64,000 bases of DNA from Rosellinia necatrix (Eukaryota > Ascomycota > Sordariomycetes > Xylariales > Xylariaceae). The stretch spans positions 1-64,000 of the forward strand of contig JAGYVD010000002.1 of the NCBI GenBank assembly GCA_021209875.1, in the 5' to 3' direction. The position numbers were made by a program, and so were the translations under genes. The notes under the pieces are model-generated. The model searched no databases. It was not told where the DNA came from and saw nothing but the letters and a program-made list of their open reading frames with translations. Shown here piece by piece: positions 12,371 to 23,904 of the stretch; positions within the stretch are counted from its first letter, which is position 1, and every line of letters begins with the position of its first letter.

Positions 12371-13949
12371 ATGAAGGCCGTAAACTACACAGGGCCGTAT
12401 AAGGTGGAGGTGCAAGAGGTCGAACGGCCAAAGTTGGAGCACCCCGATGACATCATAGTCAAGGTCACGACTGTAAGACCGCCGACTATATTCAGCAAAT
12501 CAATGGCTTGTGGCTAACAGACGTGGTAGGCAGCTATCTGTGGTTCGGATTTACAGTAGGTATATCCATTTGGCGGCGACGAGTAGTGTTGTAGCTGCCC
12601 AACCCGCTCACTATGAACTAGCATGTACGAAGGCAGAACAGCAGCGCAGCCAGGTTTCACTTTCGGTATGGTTTTCATACGTCGGTGGACCCAAAGTAAT
12701 GATGCTAACTCCCTTAGGTCACGAGAACTTGGGTGTTGTAGAGGAGCTCGGTGATGGAGTCACTCTGTTAAAGAAGGGTGACCGCGTTGTTATGCCATTC
12801 AATGTCGCCGACGGCCGGTGCCGCAACTGCGAGGAGGGCAAGACGGCCTTCTGCACTGGCGTTAACCCTGGCTTTGCTGGTGGAGCATATGGTTCGTAGT
12901 GTAAATACTGTTCATCTCGAGAAAGTCACAAAATTAAAGCGCGCAATAGGATATGTGGCTATGGGCCCGTACCGTGGTGGCCAAGCCCAGTACGTCAAGG
13001 TACCATTTGCAGACTTCAACGCCTTAAAGCTGCCACCTGGAAAGGAGCATGAAGCTGATTTCGTACTTCTTGCTGATATCTTCCCGACCGGTACGTTCAA
13101 GTTGAAAGCGTAACCCAAAGCTCCCACGCTGTCGAGGAGGCGTATCAGACATAGCTAACGACTCTCCTGTTTTCACAGGCTGGCACGGTGTTGAGATATC
13201 AGGGTTCCAACCTGGAGAAACTGTCGCAGTCTTCGGTGCTGGGCCTGTAGGCTTGATGGCGGCCTACTCCGCTGTTTTACGGGGTGCCTCGCGGGTATTC
13301 GTCGTTGACCGTGTACCAGAGCGCTTGGCCGCTGCGGAAAAGATCGGCTGCACGCCCATTGATTTCACCAAAGGTGATGCTGTCGATCAAATCATCAAGT
13401 CAAATGGGGGAGAGGAAGTCGACCGATCGGTGGACGCAGTCGGATACCAAGCAGTTACCCAGAATGGCAGCACAGAACAGCCCAACATTGTCCTAGAGAA
13501 CATGATCCGTGTAACTAGAGCATGCGGTGGCCTTGGAATCCCAGGTCTTTACGTGCCTAGGTATAAATTCTCTGTTCCCAGACGCAAATATAAGCTAACC
13601 GATGGATGTTAGTGATCCTGGTGCACCAGACGAAGCCGCGTCGAAGGGCATGATCAGCCTAAGCTTCGGCAAGCTGTTCGAGAAGGTTAGAACTTTTCCA
13701 CTTTTACGCCAATCAAGTACCGTCCCAGACTAACGATCATTCTAGGGTCTCACATTAGCGACCGGCCAGTGCAACGTCAAGGCCTACAACCGCTACCTGA
13801 GAGACTTGATCATCGCAGGAAAGGCGAAGCCTAGCTTCGTCGTCTCACATGAGATTCACATTGATGATGCACCCATAGCGTACGACAAGTTCCAGAAGCG
13901 GATTGATGGCTATACTAAGGTCTTAATTCACCCCAACGGAGATTTGTGA
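12371..13949 (+). CDS. zinc-dependent alcohol dehydrogenase, glutathione-independent formaldehyde dehydrogenase-like
   Basis: Eight exons: 12371-12472, 12530-12555, 12622-12665, 12718-12891, 12950-13090, 13179-13560, 13613-13685, 13746-13949. The seven introns are 52-88 bp, and several show CTAAC branch points. The joined frame is 381 residues. It reads MKAVNYTGPYKVEV at the start. Catalytic zinc ligands are Cys38 (AICGSD) and His59-Glu60 (GHEN). A CRNCEEGKTAFC cluster lies in the structural-zinc position, FGAGPVGL is the NAD(P)-binding glycine motif, and the NAD-domain aspartate is in VVDRVPE. The length and the insert around GGAYGYVAMGPYRGGQ fit the FDH/threonine-dehydrogenase-like MDR subfamily, cytosolic. 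It would oxidise an aldehyde or alcohol with NAD+; the actual substrate is inferred only from family. The 26- and 44-nt exons 2 and 3 are unusually small. No disabling change is seen. Confidence 0.9.
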
Positions 13950-14334
13950 TCATTTTATATAGCCATAAAGAAGAAACCACAGAGCGTCAATCAGCAAATC
14001 CTTGTACATCCAACTCATAGCGAGTGAATGAACTCTGGGTGTTGGCAGCCTTTATACACACGGCAGACCAGATCAAGCTGCTAAGAGTGTAGTGAATATT
14101 CGTGCTTCATACCCACTATTACAGTTGAGCCCAGGATGACATGACCGCTTCAATCTTTGACTTTATTTTTGATATAGATGAGTTGTTTTACTTTGCTCTG
14201 GGTGTTGAACCAAGAGTACATGGTCATAGATGAGCTCGCTGATGTGCGATAACTTATGGGTGATTAGAGCTTACAAGGTAAGCGCACAACTACCTAGCGA
14301 GAGCCATGTGGCGCGCGAACTACTGAAACATGAT
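13950..14334. other. intergenic, convergent 3' ends
   Basis: Space between the dehydrogenase stop and the end of the broken hydrolase on the opposite strand. No gene or repeat recognised. Confidence 0.5.
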
Positions 14335-15269
14335 TCATGCGTTTTCGCTGGCTGTAGTCATGAACTTCCTCGTCCACATCAGCTTGAACATTGACATCTT
14401 CATTGTCCCCATAGTTGATGAAGGTGATCTGAATCCATTGCCGACTCTCACAATGATCGCCGCTAATGCTTCAGGCTGGCTGATGAACGGCATACGGCCA
14501 GTATCGAAGTCAGTCACATCTCACTGAACCTTTGACTTCTCGAGCCATGCATCCTGTACCCGTGAGGAATTGCAGTTGTCCTTCAGCGTCCGTACATACG
14601 TTATTCTCCCGTCGAAGGCCTTGTCAGCCCAACCAGGCGCCGTAGTAGGGGTAGCGAACGCTAAAAGCGAATGGGGGTATGTATGCTTAGCGAACTCGGA
14701 CTCTAGCGCGGGGTCACAATCATTGTATAATATTTTCATAACCGGTTCGATAACTGTAAGACCTTTGGATGGCTAAGTTCAAGCCAACAAACATCATTAT
14801 GTCAGTTGGTCTTGTGTCTAAATTCTGGCTTGTGCGATCTACCTTACTTTGTCTGCCTTGATAAACAGCGGGTAACCTCCAGATGCCCCCACGAGCGATT
14901 CGTCCTCAAGCATGATGTTACCAGCGATGGAGATTAACCCGATAACTCGGTAACATGGCCCTCTGCCCTGCGGGCTTGTTTATCGAGATCCTTCACCGCG
15001 CCGGCAGCTACTACGCCACCGTATGAGTGAGCAAGGACAGCGACGTCTTTCTGCTGCTCTACGAGAGGAAGAAGCACATTATCATGAAGAGAGATCGTAT
15101 CATTCTCGCAGGTTGTCGCATATGGATCTGCTAGGTTAAAGCTGGGGTACGGCCCTGCATGTCTAACGAACCCGGCTTTTTCGAGATATGGTAGTATGGG
15201 ATCGCAGGCCTCCGGCTTGCCAAATGCACCGGAAACGAGAAGGATGGTTGGTAGGTCTGTAGAAGACAT
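14335..15269 (-). pseudogene. alpha/beta hydrolase, inactivated
   Basis: Starts MSSTDLPTILLVSGAFGKPE at 15269 and carries the nucleophile-elbow region LAHSYGGVV. Near 14950 the frame shifts by one base: the expected family strand VIGLISIAGNIM continues in a different frame. A GT-AG intron (14773-14847) then joins to IEPVMKILYNDCDPALE. A TGA at 14521-14523 interrupts LEKSKVQ*DVTDFDTGRM where relatives have Trp. A TGG-to-TGA change is a G-to-A transition of the RIP type. After the stop the frame still encodes DFDTGRMPFISQPEALAA, which holds the likely catalytic His-region equivalent. Family: small fungal esterase-like hydrolases. The remaining sequence is well conserved, so the damage looks recent; a sequencing error could explain the frameshift but is less likely to explain both lesions. 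Confidence 0.8.
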
Positions 15270-16616
15270 GCTGGTGCTGTTTAAGGAGGCTGACTACAAT
15301 TTGGATACGACCTTGAGCGAAAGGAGAAAGTACGCAAACTCCACGGAATATCTGCTAAGATTCAAACGAGGGGCGGTTAGTATTCAGCGTTAGCCACTGC
15401 ATACCTACTGTTGATGTGCCTGCACCTTACCTGTATGCCTAGCATGCCCCGTACCATACACCCACACTTGATGTATTATTCATGCGATCGAACTGTCATG
15501 GTGGTTGTGTAACCCTAGCTTGCGCTTTAATTCTGGTATATAACGAAAGGATCTGAGCCAGAGCTGCTGCGTGACAATGGAGTAGACTAACTAACTTTAG
15601 CGGGTGTCCCCTTTTCAAATGCCGAAGTAGAGCACATCTGGTTGTCTCTTGCGCATGATTACGGAACCTAGAATATATTTATTTCTCATCTAGAACAAGA
15701 CCAATGTGATTCTGGGTAAATTGTACAGCCACTCAGATTTCATCTGTGCATAGAATAGTAGTCATTAGTTTCAGACAACATTGACACGTGAGCTACATAG
15801 AATAAAAATAAGGTGAGCATGTGCCAGACAACATCTCATCACTACTAAATCAGCCCAGGAGCCTCGACTACCCTGCGATATAGAAACTATTGGCCCACGG
15901 GAGACAAGTTCGGTGTTCCAAGCCTATGGAAGCATGAGATGCAACACGCATTAACATGGGCGGCAAGATGATTATGCGAAAAGGAAGCCTGTAAGGCTTT
16001 TTTGTCATTCTAAACTGCGTTTAAATCCAGCTTGAACAATTCCTCAAACTGTGAATAGAGAAGGCAACCATGTGTTGGTACTAAGGCGTCTCGTACAGCA
16101 GGTGAATGGTCCGCATTAATAATCACTCAGCTACATACGAAATAACCCAACGCTCACAAGTTATATAATTTCCTGATAACACCTGTCAGTAAGCGCTTCA
16201 TATTAATAAGTCTTAAATACCAGCCTGTGCATTGTTCTGCGACTTGGCCATGGAGAAGGCTACCCAGTAACTGTACCAGTGCAGGCTTTAGAAGCCGGAA
16301 AATATCGCCCACCGCGGTTCCCATCTAGCATTCCTTTTGCCCGCTGTCTAACTACATTTTTTGGTCTCTGAGAACACGTTAAATCTTCTATCATTGTGGC
16401 CTATTCTCATCCATCTACACACAACACGTGAAACCCTGTAAGACTGAACAGAGCGCACTCTATATACTTGTGCCTAGGCTGTCTTAACTAGCTTCTACCA
16501 GTACCGGTATCCGACGTTTGACTACCGGTCAAGAGAAAAAGTTAACATATCCCTTCAAGAAATCCTATATAAGTCGCCTCGAAAAACGGCTTGGAGAAGA
16601 GAGCGGCGCACTTCAA
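15270..16616. other. intergenic, no gene recognised
   Basis: 1.3 kb of normal-GC unique sequence. Short open frames only. A TATA-like CCTATATAAG at about 16565 precedes the next gene model by about 50 bp. Confidence 0.45.
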
Positions 16617-17190
16617 ATGATGTCGCAGGTGGCGACAATGTGAGTGACTCTATTCTATGCAGTTCTAATGAGTGTAATGTCTAATTCTATGTAGGTATAT
16701 CTGCGTTACTTCAGCTAACCAGATGCGTAGCCGGACACACACTTCAGGCAGTCATATACGCCAAGTCCATGATGTGGTGCCCTCCATGTTACAGTCGCCA
16801 GTGACGCAAACGCAGAATACATCGTTAACAGCTGCTAGTACTATACCCCAGCTAGCAGCTCGGGTGACTCATATAGCGTCCCTAGATGTAAGTAAATCTA
16901 TCGCACAACTAGATACTAGACCTCTAAAAACTTATGTTTGTATTCTACTCAGCCAACATTCCTACGTTCTCAACTTTGAGCTTCCAAATCGTCTACCTAA
17001 CTCAATTGAATGCCTACAGGATCGAGATACTCTATCTCAATCTTACTCTTGTCCACAGTCCCTCATGAGATCATATCATCGTAGCTGGGGACACCCCCCT
17101 CTTCTTATGGGAATTCAGGTACCAGAAGACATCGACAAGATTGTCCGTTTTCAAAGACCACCAGGATACATGCTATTCAGCTTAAAATGA
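16617..17190 (+). CDS. hypothetical protein, two-exon model
   Basis: Proposed exons 16617-16639 and 16695-17190, joined by a 55-bp intron with GTGAGT donor, CTAAT branch-like site and TAG acceptor, give 172 residues. A TATA-like box about 50 bp upstream of the ATG supports a promoter. The protein has no signal peptide, membrane segment or family motif that I recognise; it is Ser/Thr/Gln-rich in its first half. The following stretch (17187-17375 and 17384-17557) has two further short open frames, so the true gene may be longer or may be a decayed remnant. The 155-codon open frame alone is the main support. Confidence 0.3.
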
Positions 17191-18638
17191 ATTACAGAAT
17201 ACGGCGAACACTGCTGCGAAACGCTCTTACTTTAGCACTCCTGGCTGAGCCGGGTGCTGGAGGAATAAGCATCAGTCGTAACTTGATTTATTACCCGGTC
17301 GTCAACAAAATCGTCGCCGCCTTCAGTATTTTGCGGCTAGCTTCATTAATGAGAAATGTTCGATTTCTATCTTAAAACATAATGAATCTCGAAGTTGTAA
17401 TGAAAACGATCCAATCCCGTTGCACAGGCATCCTCAAACTATATAGTCAGAATCGAGCAGCACCCAAGGACATCGACTCATCTAAGCTGTCACTAATACA
17501 CTCAGTGATTAAACTCATTCCCCCTATAAGCCTATATACTGAGATATCCCAATAGCTTTTAACTCTCCCTACAGGTTGGTGGACCCCTGTTGGTGACGTT
17601 TGGGGTCGACATATTTTTATCATTTATCGCTATTCTGGTTACTTATGGAACACCAATCACCACGTATGGCGCCAAGGGCTTGTAAGTCCAGAATTTTAAC
17701 AAGGTACAGGTATTCGAATAAAGTCTTTATAAAAAGCTCATCTAGTTAAAACAGCACTCCGTCTGCGCAGTTGGTACAGACGCTTCCTCAACATAGATCA
17801 TTCGATAAGCTCAGAAAGTGGACTTTCCCCCGAGACCTATATACACCATTGTCCATATTCATACTTCCTTCCATGATCAATCAGATATCTTCTGGTTTCT
17901 GTATAATATAGAATTAGTTGCAGGTTTGCGCAACTCTGTTTGTTCGATTCACCCATTGCATAGCTGACTGGAATGCAGCCCATGAGTGAGGTCCCTACGT
18001 GGTAGAGCGTGAATGCAATTGCAAGGACTCATGCAGAAATCGGCGGCGGCCAACTCTTGCTAAACTTGCAGAGTCGCCTCACCCCATTTCCCTCCGAACC
18101 CGCATTCTATGCTTTTCTCTGTGTGGTCTACAGCCTCTACAATCTCTACTCCACCTCGGCAATATCGTTAGTAAGTACGGAAAGATATTGACCACGTCGG
18201 GCGATCCTTGCCAGCCACTCCATGTCCTCTCGCGCGGTAATTTCATGTTAGGATTGCCCAGAGTGAGGTCTAGTCACTGTGAGGTAGCAGCTGGGTAGCA
18301 GGTAGATAGCCAAGTATAGGGGTAGGGCTCAATATCATTGATTCCTGGGCCTACTATCTAGGTGGGAGGCCTTCAGTCCTTATATACACAATTATGCCCT
18401 TAGAGCTACCCCCTAGGGTAGCTGGTGCCTCGCTATGTGATCCATTTGCCTGACAGGTAAGCCAAGTTTCCAAATCGGATATTGCTCTTGGGTGTGACAT
18501 CAGACTGACTGACGCGAGGGCGGGATGGCGGCGGGATCGGAGGATTCGGCATCCTTTTGATTCTCGCCGAGGCTATGAAGGGTCCTCGCACTACTCTTAG
18601 GCCCCCTCGGCCTTGCCGTACCGGAATGCATAAGCGCG
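17191..18638. other. gene-poor stretch with possible exon remnants
   Basis: Several short frames on the plus strand look better than random but cannot be assembled. At 17575-17685 a hydrophobic 36-codon segment (LLVTFGVDIFLSFIAILVTY) follows an acceptor-like CTACAG and ends at a possible GTAAGT donor, suggesting a membrane-protein exon. At 18009-18191 another hydrophobic frame occurs. A perfect hairpin AGCTACCC-CCTA-GGGTAGCT lies at about 18401-18420. The minus-strand frame 18433-18756 overlaps the kinase remnant and is not called. Confidence 0.3.
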
Positions 18639-19316
18639 TACTGGGAGATTTCGATACTGGCTCTTCGCCGAGACGACTATGGTTCTGTATTGCCCGTGTC
18701 CGATGGGGAGAAGCTGAGAAAGGCAGTGGATGACATTGTGCGACAATACTATCCACAGGGACAAGAACTACCGCCGGCAGACGAATCAGAGCATACTTGC
18801 AAAGTGTACGGCTCTCTACGCTCCTATGGATGAACGGTTTAAACCTCTCTAACCGACTCTAGTGTGTCTTTGCCGTACAGAACCACACCGTCGAAAGTTA
18901 TATTTACATCAGGACCTACGTATCCCTCGAGAACAAGCTCGGGAATGTCTCCGTCGCCGAGACCGCTGTTGCTGTCTTGGCCGCACAGGGTTTGTTTGCC
19001 GAGGCCAAGATCGCCGCCGCCACAGACGACGTTCTACGGGCTCGCAGACGCGCTCTGCTCTTTGCACAACGAAAATATTCGTCACAGTGACTTGAAACCC
19101 GAAAATATCCTCCGATTTGTTAAATCCCCAGAGACTGACGTTGGATTGCTCAAAATCACCGATTTCGGATCAGCCAAGAAGCACAATTATGTGACGGCAA
19201 AAAGGATGACGGACGCGACTGGCCACTGCATAACAATTCGGTACGAGGCGCCTGAAGCATTCGCGGATATGCAAAGCCGTCGTCCGCATCCTTACTCTAA
19301 CAATGTGAGGGAATAA
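18639..19316 (+). pseudogene. protein kinase, truncated remnant
   Basis: Two separated blocks of one fungal kinase family. Block one, 18639-18833, encodes YWEISILALRRDDYG and ends at a TGA after VYGSLRSYG; it resembles the N-terminal leader of these proteins. Block two, about 19030-19316, encodes GLADALCSLH, HSDLKPENIL (catalytic loop), KITDFGSAKK (Mg-binding DFG) and TIRYEAPEAF (APE motif), then stops at 19314. The N-lobe with the glycine loop and Lys is missing between them, and the C-lobe ends early. In these fungal kinases the HRD motif is usually HGD; here it is HSD. The region 18862-19030 is open in three frames but matches none of the kinase. I read it as a rearranged, dead gene. Confidence 0.7.
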
Positions 19317-19740
19317 CGTAGGGCAGTGGTTGTTCAACACTAATGAGCGTAATAAGAGTACAGCTGTTGGTGTAAAGTAAGTGCATCCTGGCCAATAGGT
19401 CTCAGCCCGGATCGCATAAGGGGCGCTAGTTGAAGGGAACTATGATTAATCGCAGGCCGGCCATACATGTGGCTGCCTCACCCTGTGATACCACAGAAAC
19501 AAGCCTGTGAGGCTAGGTAGGTAGCGCAAAAAGGGGGGCAGGGGCTTTTTGGCTGTGTCGGTAAATAACTGACTCGTACCCCATCGCTCCTTTTGAGGCT
19601 CAATACGTGCTACAGCGAGCTTATGCGCCTCAGGACAATGTTGAACGCCTGGACCTCCGCACTACAGTGCTCTATAATAAAACACAAGATTATTATAATT
19701 TAGGGGATATATCTTTTTTAATCTTATAACTAACATATCA
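19317..19740. other. intergenic, no feature recognised
   Basis: Between the kinase remnant and the lipoxygenase stop codon. The lipoxygenase 3' UTR probably lies here (an A/T-rich stretch at about 19670-19720). Confidence 0.5.
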
Positions 19741-21626
19741 TCAAACGCTAAGAAAGAAAGGAATCTGGCCGGGGTCCATCGCCCTCCAGACGAAGGGCAT
19801 GCCTTGGCACAACCCGGCCTCGTCGAACGTCTTCTCGTTGATTTCATCGCTTATGGCGCGCATGTCGGCCATGAAGCGCTCGTTGGCGAAAACGAGACTT
19901 CCGGGCCCGTGGCCCAGCAGCGCCTCGTGGTTAAACATGTGCAGCAGTGTCTCGCGGGAGTCGACGAGCTGTGGCCGGTTGAAGCGCGCGAGTAGGGCGA
20001 TCTGCTCGATCGAGGCGCGCGCGTCCGGCAGGAACGGCAGTAGGTCTGCTACGACTCCCTTCTCCGTTGGCGGCGGCGCGTACAGCGCCGCCGGGTGCAG
20101 CGGGAGCACGCCTGCCGTGGCGACAGGGGTGCCGGCGTTGAGAACGTGGTGCGACACGCCGCCGAGCCACGCGATGTGCGTGATAATGTCCACCAGCGTC
20201 TCCACGCGCGTGAGCGGCGCCGGCGGAAAGTCGATGACCTCCGCCGGCCCATTCGCCTCCTCTATCCAGGCCTGCAGCTCCCAGTCGTACGCGAGCATCG
20301 CATCGCTCTCGTAGTACGCATCAACATAGGACTGCACGAACCGCCGGATGACCGGTAGGATCCGCGAGCCGTCCTCATAGAACGGTAAGTGCGGGAGCTC
20401 AGGGCCGTCGGTGCTGTTAATCAGGCCACGCCGCCGCAGCTCCTCCTCAAAGTAGTTGGGCATGAACGCGCCGGCTACGGTGGGGTAGAAGTCTGTGGCA
20501 AATTGGCGCACGGCCTGGCTGTTGACGGCGAAACTTCGGTCGAAGAACCCGCCTTCGTTGAAGAGCACGGTTTCGCCAACGGGCCGGATTGCGTAGGCTT
20601 GGTGCATGAGCCGGTCTAGAAGGGCGAGCACGGGGTGGCTACCACTCATGCTACGGAGAGCTGCCTGATGGACAATCTCCGCGACGGCATGTGAGTTGGC
20701 CAGGTGGAAGATCTGCCCGTGGAAGAGATCATTCTGGTTAAACATGGCCTTCGCTAACAGCCAGTCATTCTCATCATCTAATGGCGTATAAATTAAGTCG
20801 CTCCCCACGTTTGTTTTGATGGCTAGGGGTAGCAATTGTGCCGACCTGACGTCTAGGTAGAAATATGCTTGGCAGCCAGCAACGTATCTGCCTTCAGTTG
20901 TCGGATAATCTTTCTGATAACTATGATCTACAAAAAACAACAATCCTTTCTTGTGTAACTTCGTGATCTGGGACCCAGTGAGAGCCATGGCAATTTCGGC
21001 GTCCAGCTCAAAAGGCAAGACGTCGCGTGTTGGATGTAACCGGCGAATGGAGTAAGGATTTGTCGACAGCCGTTCCATAGCAAACAACAAATCTGAGGTG
21101 AAGTTGGTGAGCTCCCCAGGAGCAATACCTGTAGGGACTGAACCTTGCCATTGTCCATCATAAAGGAGATGATAGTCTGACAGGGTTTTTATGCCTCCGG
21201 CCTATTGAATGTCAGAATGATATACGGCTCGTCCCAACATGGGATACATACACGTTCGACAGCGGCAAGAGCAGCCGCTGTTTCCCCACCGACAGTCTCT
21301 ACCAACCACCCTGCGTCCTTGTACCATTGCTCCTGATGTTGTTGTACTATAGCATCACCGAGAATTCCGGTAGGGAAGTAAGAGCTATTGCCTAGCAGTG
21401 AAGGTCCATATAAGAATCCGGCCCGCCTGTATTCTACTTCTCGCCTCCGAGAAAAGGGGTCCGGGTCTTCAATCGGTAATAGAAATTTCTGCTCGGGTGG
21501 ATTGACGGGTAATTGAGAATTTAATGGTGACTGATCATATAACCTGAAGGGTGATAACCGCGACCTAGTTAACGGCAGGGCGGCCGCGGGTACAGCAGCC
21601 CAACACAAAAATATTATTGAGACCAT
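19741..21626 (-). CDS. secreted manganese lipoxygenase
   Basis: Exon 1 is 21252-21626 and exon 2 is 19741-21201. The 50-bp intron has a consensus GTATGT donor, CTGAC branch and ATAG acceptor, giving 611 residues. A signal peptide is plain (MVSIIFLCWAAVPAAA). Metal ligands are visible and spaced as in the Gaeumannomyces Mn-LOX: His291 and His296 in HLANSH, His476 and Asn480 in HHVLN, and the C-terminal carboxylate of Val611 (PFFLSV). The WLLAK motif is present, as are RPVGE and the HPVLALLDRLMHQAYAIRP helix. Mn-LOX enzymes dioxygenate linoleic or linolenic acid outside the cell to hydroperoxides (11- or 13-/9-, depending on the enzyme). Terminal Val rather than Ile, together with secretion, fits the Mn-type family. 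It is divergent from the heme-thiolate peroxidase at 22732, with 1.1 kb between. Reading through the intron gives a false stop, so it can be mistaken for a frameshift. Confidence 0.92.
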
Positions 21627-22731
21627 GATGGCATATCACAGCATCGAGTACTCAAGATATTGGAAACTGTCGGCTCGTCGTATAAATATTACAACTGAAG
21701 GAGTTTTACCGCTGCCCGGAAAAGAATAACCGCCTTGCTTCTATACCACGCCATTATCAGTACGACAAAACGCCTGCCGAGCCGCTGAAGGCCCTAAGAC
21801 GGGAGTTTCGTAAGCGGCAACATCAACGACTCGGCCACCGAGTCCCGCCGTGACTTGCTTAGTCGTTCTGGCAAAGGGCCTAGAGTCTCCCTGCCTAGGC
21901 TATTTTTATCAGTCACCGCCAGCACAGCATGGGCTTTTTACACTATGGCCTCACGTTCGGGGCAATCTCATTACGGGCGAAGACATGTGAAACGCGTGAT
22001 CCACCATAAAAGAGATCGTATCAGTCGTACCTGCCGAATTCTATCGGACCGTGGCTGGCGATGAAGTTGAGTAATTGAATCGGGCAGATCCCTTGGAAGG
22101 CGCGTGGCGTACGTCTATCAAGGTCGATGCTAGACATAGTGTACCCCACCGATTCGCAGGGATCAACTTATAACTATATCGTATTTGTGCTAGACTCGGT
22201 GTTGGGCACCGCTTCCGCTGGCGGCCCGGAAAGGGCCAAGATGGTAGTGGGTGACTTCCATGTATGTAATCATTTCTAAGCCACGGACTGATTCCGTGTT
22301 CTGGACTGCCAAGGGTATGAAGAAATGCCTAGTTTGACTGACTAGCAACAGAATAGGCTATCCAGGGTGACGAGGGCGCGCGCTATTACGCGAGAGGCGC
22401 AGCTGAGGGACAAGGGTGTCTGACCATGTCAGCATCCAGCCAAATAGATACAGGGCTATAGGGAGATGATTTGGATGTACCTACCTCGTAGCCCCAGGGT
22501 CATCTATAGGATCATCTATAGGATTGGATGCGCCGTTGGGCTAATTACGGGCAGTATCGAAGTGTGCCTGCTTTGATGCAGGTATTGGCCCGGCGCACGG
22601 TGTCGCCCAGGGTAGTCCACGCTGAGGTGGTCGTGGCGCTGGAGTTGGGCATCGGCATATAGCAGCTAGCACCTACTTCAAAGCGATTGTTCTTGGGCCT
22701 CGACTCCTCATCATCGCGTAAGCCCAACAGC
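21627..22731. promoter_or_regulatory. divergent intergenic region, lipoxygenase/peroxidase
   Basis: Separates the start codons of two secreted oxidative enzymes transcribed away from each other, so it contains both promoters and could co-regulate them. A short duplication of ATCTATAGGATC occurs at about 22503-22526. No gene recognised. Confidence 0.45.
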
Positions 22732-23772
22732 ATGCATCCTTCGGTTTCGCTACTATTCCTCGCGAGTGCAGCGCAAGCGCTCCTCCCGCAAGCATTGCTG
22801 GAAAAGACAGGACCGGCCCTCGAAACTCGGGGGCAGAAGGCAATCGGGCATAACGACCTCTTCTATCCAAACCCGGATCACCCCATCCCGTACAAGATCC
22901 CATTCGCCTGGGATGAAAGACAGCACTACCATGAAAAGCAGACTAACGGGTCTGGCAAAGGGTATTTCCGAAGGTCATCCTGTCCCGCAATCAATACTCT
23001 TGCAAATCGAGGGTACATTGATCGATCGGGGCGGAACATAAGCTATGAAGAGATAAGTCAAGCTGCGAGAGTAGTCTGGAACTTCGGTGATGATAATGTA
23101 TGCACCTACCCACAAAGCATTCGGAGTGACTTACTAACGAGTTAGACCATGGTTGTCTTAGAGCCAACCAAAAAGCACTACCCAGGGCTAGACAGGATAG
23201 ACCTAGACATGCTGGCAGGCGACGCGGTGCAATACGACATTAATTGCCCTGCCGCCCCGACAAGAAACGACCGTAGGCTCGGGGATAACGTCAACATCAA
23301 TATGACCCTCTTCGAACAGCTGCTATCTGTGTCCAAGGATGGGGCAACGCTGTCATTTGAGGACGCAGCCGAGCACCATCACCGGCGCCACAATGACTCG
23401 AAAGCCAATAACCCAGAGTTCCGCTTTGGTAACCAGATGGCCATCTGTTCATTGGCCCAATATGGGAATATGTTTGGGGTGTTAGGACGAGCGGGAAAGC
23501 ACGGCCTGAACACACTATATATCGAGGATGTGAAGAAGTTTTACCTAGATGATGATTGGCCTGTCGGCTATGCGCGTCGGGAGATGCCCTACTACTCGCC
23601 AGAGGCAAATAGCTATATCGACCGCATGGCGCATCACATTGGGTATAGGATCCAGAGGCCGTATCCGCCAGGTGACGGCGACCTCGGCGTCGACGTCGAG
23701 CCCGAGACCGCCAAATTTCAACTAAGCGAAACGTGCAAGGGAGATAAGGGCGTGGAGGTCTCGGAATTATAA
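22732..23772 (+). CDS. secreted heme-thiolate peroxidase (chloroperoxidase/peroxygenase-like)
   Basis: Exons 22732-23097 and 23146-23772 flank a 48-bp intron (GTATGC, CTAAC branch, TTAG) and give 330 residues. The start at 22732 is chosen because it begins a signal peptide, MHPSVSLLFLASAAQAL; a longer upstream frame has no ATG. The signature SSCPAINTLANRGYIDRSGR contains the proximal heme-ligand Cys. The distal acid region reads DAAEHHHRRHNDS, with a Glu followed by His-His where classical members have EHD or EGD, so activity may differ. Family members use H2O2 to halogenate, epoxidise or hydroxylate substrates, including fatty acids. The Gly/Asp/Glu-rich last 40 residues extend beyond the usual domain. 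It is convergent with the hotdog gene. Confidence 0.88.
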
Positions 23773-23904
23773 GATAGTGTGTTAGGCGCAAATGAATATA
23801 CAATTAACAGCTGCTTACAGGATCCTATGTGCGATGGGCGACTCGTCATATGACACCAGAAATGGCCCGGAAGCCATCAATGGTAATTATCGATGAGGCA
23901 ATCC

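Noticed and set aside
18433..18756. 107-codon minus-strand frame
   Set aside because: Low-complexity Pro/Ser/Arg-rich and overlapping the kinase leader on the plus strand.
19799..20314. 171-codon plus-strand open frame and other frames antisense to the lipoxygenase
   Set aside because: High-GC codon shadows of the lipoxygenase, without family resemblance.
21181..21260. Frameshift or pseudogene in the lipoxygenase
   Set aside because: A 50-bp intron (21202-21251) with GTATGT donor, CTGAC branch and ATAG acceptor restores one frame with all metal ligands.
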